From contig CAYOPN010000040.1 of NCBI GenBank assembly GCA_964405835.1, forward strand, positions 1 through 21,135: a DNA stretch of 21,135 nucleotides, in the 5' to 3' direction. Both the position numbers and the translations under genes were made by a program. This document shows positions 16,001 to 21,135 of the stretch, piece by piece. Within the stretch, counting starts at the first letter, position 1, and each line of letters starts with the position of its first letter. This stretch comes from JAJVIP01 sp964405835. GTDB taxonomy: Bacteria; Elusimicrobiota; Elusimicrobia; F11. The notes under the pieces were generated by a model. It had not been told where the DNA came from, searched no databases, and was given only the letters and a program-made list of their open reading frames with translations.

Positions 16001-19000
16001 TTCAACCACGGAGTCGGGCTTTATTTTTTTGGCCTGTCCGGGGTCCAACTTATCCAAATTCAACTGTAGGGGTGTGCTGTCGCCCCAGATAACTTGTTTG
16101 GGGCCGATCTCGAAGCCGTTGTCCTTGTCTTTTTTATCGGCCTTCTTTTCTCCCGGAGCTTTGGGCGTAATAACACGTCCGCGCACGAAATGCTGCTTCG
16201 GTTTTACCTCGGCCTTTTCTCTTGCTGGAGGAGCCACTTCTCTCTTCTCAAAGGCCAAAATAAATCCCAGTTTGGATTTCTTTTTTTCGGCCGCTTTTTC
16301 ACCCGCTTTTTCTTCGACCAATTTGGCGTGGGAAGGCTTCACGTTATCCCTCAAGAACTGTTTAGGGTTAAAGGGATTTGAAGAAATATCATCTAACTTT
16401 TTCTTGGCGTCGGCTTTTTCCGGTATCTCCGGACGGACTGGATCGGCAACCGGCACAGGCTTGGCCGTTAAAATTCCGACCACGGCCTCTATGATGTCAC
16501 CGATGATCGCGCTCTTTTTCTCACCACGTGCAACGCCGTCTTTCTTTTTCCCCTCATCCATTTTTTTGGCGGCCTCTTCGTCGCCATCACCGGCCTTGGG
16601 GGCCGCGTTTTCGTTGATCTTTTCCTGCGTGGGATCCAAGAAGTCATTGGCCAATCCACCCAAGCCCAAAACACCGAACGCGATCCCCAACAACGCGGCG
16701 AGCAGTTGCGCGAATATCTTCAACCGCGGGTTCCACACGCCGCCCGTGAATCTATAGACGAACCCACCGGCCGGCAGACCGAGCTGCTGGTTGATAGGCA
16801 GGTACCAATAAGGATCAATCGGTTTGGTATGGGGATTTGGTTCCGTCATCAACATCCATCCGACAAGTGGAAGCTGCTTCAATTGTCCGTAGCGTCCGAG
16901 CAAATTGAGCTGCTCGTCCTGCACATTTTCGCCGCCGTTGGCGCCGCCGGCGAAACCGATTGGCCCACCACCCCCATTGCCAAGCCCACTGGGGCCCCAA
17001 TACACATCGGTCCCAAACGTCGGCAGGGGTTTATATCCGTCCGAGGTATATTGGTACCGGTTAAAGCCGAACGCTATATACGGCTTCAATTCCCCGGCCT
17101 TGGTGAGGACCGCGTCAAATTTCATATGGAGCGTCAAAATTCCGCCCAGGTTGCGGTACTCGAGGCGCGTCATCGATTCAAAAAGTTGTTCCTCCACCGG
17201 TGTTCTGCCCCGGCCGTCGATAATGCCGTCGCGGTCCGGGTCCATGTCGCCGCGCAAGTGCGGTTTTTGCGCGTCGCCCATCGGGTCGAACATGCGCCGG
17301 ACAAACGATTGGGTGTGCTTGTAAACATACTGATCGAAACCCTGGTTGAACCATTCGGAATTATTCCCGTCCTCCGGGAAGGAGAGCTGTGCGACCGAAA
17401 TATGGGCGACGTCTTGCATTTGTTGGATTTCTTTGAGCACATCGCCGTCGTAATCGCGCTGCTCGTGTTTGAACATGTAGATGTTATCGCCCCAGAACCA
17501 ATTACCACCGAAATCACGTTCTTCTTTCCAACCCTGGAACTCGAGACGGTAGGAACGGCTGGACATCAGCGCATCGCCGGCCCCATTCACTTTCCAGGTC
17601 TCGTGGTAATTAACCTCGATGGTTTTGGGCGTGTCGGCATTGCTCAGCGTTCCCTGATAGAGATCGGCCAAACCAACAATACCGCGATCGTGCGAAAGCG
17701 GCCCGCCGATCGCCTGGGTCAATTGTTCGATATTGCGGAAACCAGACATGCCCATGGCGTATTCGAAGATTTCGTTATTTCTTATCTCAATCGACTTGCT
17801 GGGGAATACCACGCTGGCCTTCTCGGTCGTCGCGGAAACATTCGAAAGAATTCCGTTGGCCCCGTACGTGTATGTCCGTTTCACATGAAGCAAGACCGGC
17901 AGATGGAAACTGTTCTGGTCAAAACCGATCTCATAGAAACCGACGCCGGTGTATTCTTGCTCCTCGACGGATTGGGTCCTGTAATGTTCGCCGTAATCGC
18001 GCTGCATGACCGTGGTTGTCTGCGACCACCAGTTGCTGAAATCGCCGGTCTTTCCGGATGTCGTATCACTGACCGCTCCGATTCCTTTTCCGTTGGCCGC
18101 GCGGGTGTAAGACGTCTTGGTCTCGTTTTGGACCTTGCGTTCCCGGTCGTACCCGAACGAATAAGCGACGAGCACCTGCTCGCCCACCCACTGGTAAATG
18201 CCGTAGATGTTGTAACCGCTCGACGTGACCACCTTGGTGTTGGGCACGGCCGCGTGTTGGATGGCGGTGCCTCCGCCCGCGGTGCCCGTCGGATTTGAAT
18301 ACCAACCGTTCTTCGAGATGGTTTGCCAGGAGTCATTGGCGCCGGTCTGGCCAAACATATTCCACGTGCGGCTGAGCACGCTCGTGGTCTGGCTGATCGA
18401 CGAGTTGTATTTGTTCCGGGATGTAGAGATGGACGTGGTCAATATAGCGTCCAAGAACCCATACAGATTCAACGCGACGGTGCGAGAAATTGATACGGAT
18501 AGAGCGCCCACGTTCGCGAACGAGCCGCTGCCGCCCTGGCCGACCGGCGGCTCAAAGGTTTGGCGCACGGAATCGGTAATTTTTGAAAAAGAATTCCCGA
18601 CCGCGTTGTAGGTGTAGTTCGACGTGGTGCGGCCCGCCGAAACGGATTGCACGCGGCCGGCCACGGTCATCGTTTCATTTGAATCGGTCCCGTCCAACAA
18701 AACGACCCGTTTGCCGGCCACGTTCCCGTAGATGGCCATCGAGAACGATTCGCCGGTGATGTTCACGAGCAATCCCGCCGCGCTGATCTCCGCCTTATTG
18801 AAGAACGTCCGCGACAGCATGGTGCCCGTCGTAAATTCGGCGGTGGTGGGATCGTAATAGTAATTGGCCACGCGCACACCGGTGGTGTTGTCGATCGGGT
18901 ACCAGCCGGTGATGTTCACGGTGGTAATGCGGCTCACCGCGCTCAAGCCCACTTCTTCGTACACGTCGCGCATCAAGTTCGTGTCGCCGATGCTCTGCGA

Positions 19001-21135
19001 GACCCGAAGTCCGTACGTTTCGGTGTTGAGGATGCCGTTGGAGAAGCTCTCGCTGTTGAACTCGGTGCGGTTCTCATAATTAAGGAACAACGGGAAATAA
19101 CGGCCCTCATCATTGAACACATCGATCACGTTGTTGCCCAGATACCAACCGCTGATTTCCGCGCCGCGCGGCAACATGGGATAGACGAAGTCCGGCTGCT
19201 CCGCCCCCGCCATCACCACAATCGGCGCCACCGCCCAGCCGGGATTCAGGATGGTCCCGCCGCCCGCGATTGAGAATTGATAGGGGACCCAATCCGGCAT
19301 GTAGGTGTAGTAATAGCGCGTCACGTTTTCCGAACGGCCCCAAGCGCCGCGAACGTCAACATTATCGGCCCGCGTGTAGGTTTCGTACGCCACCGGCGCG
19401 CCGAACGCAATGATGTAGTTGGTCATGCTCCAGCTGGCGTTTGTCGAAACGAACCCGTCGCCGCCCACGCTGGCGGAAACGCTGAGCGCGCCATTGATGC
19501 GGCTGTCGCCCGCGTAGGACTGATACATCGTGTCGATACTGTTGGTCCACGAGCCATCGATGCGGCGGCTGATATTGTTCGTTTCGGTGCGCACCGCGCG
19601 CGCGTTGCCGCCGGCGTATATGTCAAAAAAGACGTTGGAATGGGTCTGGTTGAAATTGCCGTAGAGATCGGTGCCGATCGAATCGCGAACACCAAATGCG
19701 CCGGTCAGCGTATCGGACCCACCGTAGGCATATTCGGTGACGCTGGAGTTGATGCCGTAGGTGTAATCGCGGCGCAAGAAACCACCGATGCTGGTCACGC
19801 GGCCCACTTTGAATTTCCCGTGCAAGAGAACAAATTCGGTCACGGTCTGGTCTTCCCAGCTTAAGTTGCCGAATCCATCGTTGGTCCTGCTTGAACCATA
19901 ACCGATCTGCTGGAACAAGCGTCCATTCGGGTGATAGTTGGTCAAGGTGGTTGAAATGGATTCCGTGGTCGATCCGGTCATGGTCTTGGTTATAGAGGCC
20001 GAGTTCGTCTCGGTCACGCGCGCCTGGCCGGCGATGACCGCAAAGACGGTCTCCGATATGCCGCGCGTGATGTTGCCCCAACCGTCATTCGATTTGGATG
20101 TTCCATAACCGGCCTGCGTGCCGACCTGCCAGTATTTCCCTTGCTTCGCGTACGTGGTGTCGACCGTGTTTTCCGACCAGGAAAGCGATTGGTCCACGTT
20201 CGCGCGCGCGCTGCGGGACATGGATTTCTCGATCTTCATGAGGCCGCCGACTTCCTTATAAGTGTCCTCGCCGTCCCCGACTTCCAGGTTGCCCTGACCA
20301 TCGTCGCCTTGCAATTCGCGGCGCCCGGTCCCGCCCGTGAGGCGCCCGTTGGCGTCGTAGGTGGTGCGCACCCAGTTCATTGAGATTGAATAAGCGCCGT
20401 CAAAGCCGAACGAGCGCGTGAGGCTGACCGACGCCGCCTGTTTGGACTGGCCGTTGAAATTATTGGATTGACCGAGCGCAAGCGTGGTCGACAGGTTTCC
20501 ATAACCGTCATTGGCTTTGGTTTCGCTGAAAGAAGAACCGGAAACTTTATCGGCCATCGCGCCGGAGGATTTGTAACGGTTGTAGGCCACGGTCCGGGTC
20601 GTGCTGTCAGACTCATCAATGTTTTTGCTGATGACCGTGGACGCCGTCTTGTGCGCGCGGATTTGGCCCACAAACAAACGGAATTCCGTGTCGGTCGACC
20701 GGTCCGTTGTGTTGCCAAACGGATCGGTGCTGGTGGCCCTGACATTGTCGGAAGTGGCGCCGGTCAGATTGCCCTCGCCGTCATGAGAATAGGTGGTCCG
20801 GCCGGGGCCGGCGCTGGTCGTGATGATGCCATCGGTCGTTTCGCCACTCGACTCGGTCATTGTGTAATCCAATTTGGCCTGACCCTGGATGATCCTGTAG
20901 AAAGATTCGGTTAGCGTTTCGTTTTTATTGTCGAAACCGTCGTTGTTGCGCACCCGGCTCCAACCGTGTTGATTGGAAAGCCGGCCGTACTGGTCGTATT
21001 CGTATTCGGTGAAATTGTCGCCGGCCATTTCCACCGACGAACCGTCCAGATTAAACGAGGACATATCGGTGATGACTTGCCGCGACAGCTTCGCTTCCTT
21101 CAACACCACCACAAATCCCTGCTCGAACTTCTGCC
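13061..21135 (-). CDS. Giant repeat protein with C-terminal JAB/JAMM-like segment (5' end outside window)
   Basis: The open frame runs off the right edge; at least 2,690 residues are present and the N-terminus, including any signal peptide, is missing. Numbering here counts the GTG at 21110-21112 as residue 1, though it is probably internal. Order of parts: residues about 35-600, eight degenerate 69-72-residue repeats rich in Thr/Ser/Gly/Asn (YDQYGRL, TTYDANGRL, NDGWGN, GQARV); about 600-1450, a large beta-type Ser/Thr/Tyr-rich region with a DPDRDGIID calcium-type loop (1291-1299) and a Gly-rich stretch near 1375-1398; a hydrophobic helix at 1466-1488; a Lys/Ala/Glu/Pro-rich linker to about 1720; beta-rich sequence to about 2230; a second moderately hydrophobic stretch near 2240-2285; and a JAB-like segment at about 2490-2625 with HTH (2551-2553). 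The layout recalls secreted YD/Rhs-type polymorphic proteins, but no standard Rhs core is present. No frameshift was seen. The frame is secure; the function is not. Confidence 0.9.
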   Translation of the reverse strand, partial: QKFEQGFVVVLKEAKLSRQVITDMSSFNLDGSSVEMAGDNFTEYEYDQYGRLSNQHGWSRVRNNDGFDNKNETLTESFYRIIQGQAKLDYTMTESSGETTDGIITTSAGPGRTTYSHDGEGNLTGATSDNVRATSTDPFGNTTDRSTDTEFRLFVGQIRAHKTASTVISKNIDESDSTTRTVAYNRYKSSGAMADKVSGSSFSETKANDGYGNLSTTLALGQSNNFNGQSKQAASVSLTRSFGFDGAYSISMNWVRTTYDANGRLTGGTGRRELQGDDGQGNLEVGDGEDTYKEVGGLMKIEKSMSRSARANVDQSLSWSENTVDTTYAKQGKYWQVGTQAGYGTSKSNDGWGNITRGISETVFAVIAGQARVTETNSASITKTMTGSTTESISTTLTNYHPNGRLFQQIGYGSSRTNDGFGNLSWEDQTVTEFVLLHGKFKVGRVTSIGGFLRRDYTYGINSSVTEYAYGGSDTLTGAFGVRDSIGTDLYGNFNQTHSNVFFDIYAGGNARAVRTETNNISRRIDGSWTNSIDTMYQSYAGDSRINGALSVSASVGGDGFVSTNASWSMTNYIIAFGAPVAYETYTRADNVDVRGAWGRSENVTRYYYTYMPDWVPYQFSIAGGGTILNPGWAVAPIVVMAGAEQPDFVYPMLPRGAEISGWYLGNNVIDVFNDEGRYFPLFLNYENRTEFNSESFSNGILNTETYGLRVSQSIGDTNLMRDVYEEVGLSAVSRITTVNITGWYPIDNTTGVRVANYYYDPTTAEFTTGTMLSRTFFNKAEISAAGLLVNITGESFSMAIYGNVAGKRVVLLDGTDSNETMTVAGRVQSVSAGRTTSNYTYNAVGNSFSKITDSVRQTFEPPVGQGGSGSFANVGALSVSISRTVALNLYGFLDAILTTSISTSRNKYNSSISQTTSVLSRTWNMFGQTGANDSWQTISKNGWYSNPTGTAGGGTAIQHAAVPNTKVVTSSGYNIYGIYQWVGEQVLVAYSFGYDRERKVQNETKTSYTRAANGKGIGAVSDTTSGKTGDFSNWWSQTTTVMQRDYGEHYRTQSVEEQEYTGVGFYEIGFDQNSFHLPVLLHVKRTYTYGANGILSNVSATTEKASVVFPSKSIEIRNNEIFEYAMGMSGFRNIEQLTQAIGGPLSHDRGIVGLADLYQGTLSNADTPKTIEVNYHETWKVNGAGDALMSSRSYRLEFQGWKEERDFGGNWFWGDNIYMFKHEQRDYDGDVLKEIQQMQDVAHISVAQLSFPEDGNNSEWFNQGFDQYVYKHTQSFVRRMFDPMGDAQKPHLRGDMDPDRDGIIDGRGRTPVEEQLFESMTRLEYRNLGGILTLHMKFDAVLTKAGELKPYIAFGFNRYQYTSDGYKPLPTFGTDVYWGPSGLGNGGGGPIGFAGGANGGENVQDEQLNLLGRYGQLKQLPLVGWMLMTEPNPHTKPIDPYWYLPINQQLGLPAGGFVYRFTGGVWNPRLKIFAQLLAALLGIAFGVLGLGGLANDFLDPTQEKINENAAPKAGDGDEEAAKKMDEGKKKDGVARGEKKSAIIGDIIEAVVGILTAKPVPVADPVRPEIPEKADAKKKLDDISSNPFNPKQFLRDNVKPSHAKLVEEKAGEKAAEKKKSKLGFILAFEKREVAPPAREKAEVKPKQHFVRGRVITPKAPGEKKADKKDKDNGFEIGPKQVIWGDSTPLQLNLDKLDPGQAKKIKPDSVVEITDGKETVRATIGKDGTLKVKSLAEAKALIRILQGNGKAIPSMRDQASRIQLNPVMVNGSFQIFGQIIPVRVQTKPQGPVKQPAPARPGEEKKVGPKQLAQQKPPANDADNAGEAKGINEKVDSFFGEVYAQIVLKLGNEGLGFANKINPNFIDDLRDLSRNAVGGDNKAAAKLIFLGADSRFVRGAMLVQGKQRPNEPGDRKGVAKPLPDVIDPATVAVKKDGPVPAAKKNDARLEGAFQNQFLGLGNFLGLGFRLAVVNATLDDKERLNPNAEQKVEILEVKQGGFMVPILRVSDGKKSRDFSVGEKVQFRVRGVLVEAVFTMAGLVVKNKQGAVLLGMALGSQLPVGKDGQQQFMAAFRTKDGAGFVLKSVTATVGDQGLKLTYGDSDKVVTRGDFAGENFMVFASEGPVAVTPTNVPVFTLGKAQATEAVFRVNGNGAAVQGFLAGLKKSITVGPKGALNVLVLDKKGNVLPATLNRETKALTFGGIVRPTAGNVLIATGLGVTRARVRDDAVAIDGIKGLAKINTPFTKATLTTIAEMLQGVLAPVVVPLRVANNIVKPAGLMAVGAALSVVVRGGMHTTVNLGQLLSKGAARGLVVRGVYEAIIQSGNGYSLYLNAVQGNAGAGFLRRDQKGIGSDGQRAIDNYARDNHRLADLGNAKEYVGEGKQKTALIATIRALDQMGIGPKEGDVKALLLRDEIKSGNFNLAFLAQEKEGKMTLQAVLLGIEKDTAGKEQRVAITIEKGKLIRSESPVSPLPEKIKPVYTINTVIPLKPEKGWKSYKVDQPKLFAKEIAGAIGTEKIGGQLAWSNARKFNDACATETSVAVHDEDFASMNGTFVPFHTHLGWPNSFTGLARFAPTAQDVASHRKLMQQFAKTHGTSLELPGVIFFASGETTLYWVGARDTDAVRLKIKDAKGRVQDARVHIHQLSMAELTGRLVLTGDAPNSESLAGMFNLLALLRQRIDLWDKKRRIA
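13238..13645 (-). other. JAB/JAMM-like C-terminal domain of the giant protein
   Basis: The segment contains FHTHLGW (H2551, H2553), then FAPTAQD (T2569, D2572), and a following strand pair GVIFFASGETTLYWVG. This fits the order of JAMM metalloprotease motifs: Glu on an early strand (candidate in ATETSVAV), His-x-His, then Ser/Thr-x-x-Asp. The spacing between HxH and TxxD is longer than the classic seven residues. Zinc isopeptidase or peptidase activity, perhaps self-processing, is inference from the motif alone. Confidence 0.5.
16649..16717 (-). other. Hydrophobic helix within the giant protein
   Basis: Residues 1466-1488 (IFAQLLAALLGIAFGVLGL and following) form the strongest membrane-helix candidate in the giant protein. 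Basic residues (RLK) precede it and a charged Lys-rich linker follows. It separates the repeat and beta-rich region from the linker and C-terminal half. It could be a membrane anchor or a translocation helix of the kind seen in large toxins. Confidence 0.6.
19313..21010 (-). repeat. Eight degenerate 69-72-residue coding repeats in the giant gene
   Basis: Aligned on the D of the [N/T/D]-D-G-x-G-N motif, the copies fall at residues 58, 130, 202, 271, 343, 412, 482 and 552, with steps of 72, 72, 69, 72, 69, 70 and 70. Each unit runs T-x-Y-x-x-x-G-R-L, about 13 residues, D-G-[F/Y/W]-G-N, about 15 residues, then a G-Q-[A/I]-[R/K]-V-like strand. Copies diverge strongly in sequence, so the array is old and is held by selection on structure. 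It probably continues beyond the window edge. Confidence 0.8.

Noticed and set aside
16706..18298. 530-residue open frame on the plus strand opposite the giant gene
   Set aside because: It has no domain pattern and mirrors the codon bias of the giant gene, whose own frame has consistent repeats and linker features.

Overview
The window looks like chromosomal DNA of a Gram-negative (diderm) bacterium with moderately high GC. A TolC-type outer-membrane protein, a PilB/GspE-type ATPase, c-di-GMP proteins and a complete argG-argH pair point to a free-living or lightly specialised bacterium. A very large secreted-type protein (over 2,690 residues, running off the right edge) and generally divergent sequences suggest an uncultured lineage such as Omnitrophota or a related group. 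That placement is inference; no marker gene fixes the phylum.

Left part (about 64-4186, minus strand): a tight arginine cluster. A small 83-residue protein with a strong ribosome-binding site is followed by argG, argH (start and stop joined as TAATG) and a tolC-like gene whose start lies inside the end of argH. Divergent from it is a degenerate FAD/NAD-binding oxidoreductase (4321-5469, plus), whose stop codon shares a CTAG palindrome with the next, convergent operon.

Middle part (5466-10205, minus strand): a type IV pilus/type II secretion ATPase gene, then GAF-HD-GYP, PilZ and double-GAF genes, and a small membrane protein with a SHOCT-like tail. This reads as a surface-motility or secretion unit under cyclic-di-GMP control. 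Several HD-GYP signature residues are changed. Two copies of a folded palindromic repeat (about 60-75 bp) sit in its intergenic gaps. Divergent from pilB is a two-component pair (10361-12545, plus): a membrane histidine kinase and an OmpR-type response regulator, overlapping by 11 bases.

Right part (12556-21135, minus strand): a giant gene, then two small AT-rich genes. The giant protein has at least eight copies of a 69-72-residue repeat resembling YD/Rhs-like repeats, a large beta-rich middle with a DxDxDGxxD calcium-type loop, a Gly-rich stretch, one clear hydrophobic helix, a Lys/Ala/Glu/Pro-rich linker, more beta-rich sequence, and a C-terminal JAB/JAMM-like segment (HTH...TxxD). The two genes behind it encode a 114-residue protein resembling DUF7718 and a 56-residue protein resembling DUF5647. 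They are much more AT-rich than their surroundings and sit where polymorphic-toxin systems keep immunity genes. This giant-protein/cassette locus is the most novel part of the window. No rRNA, tRNA, CRISPR array or transposase gene was recognised.
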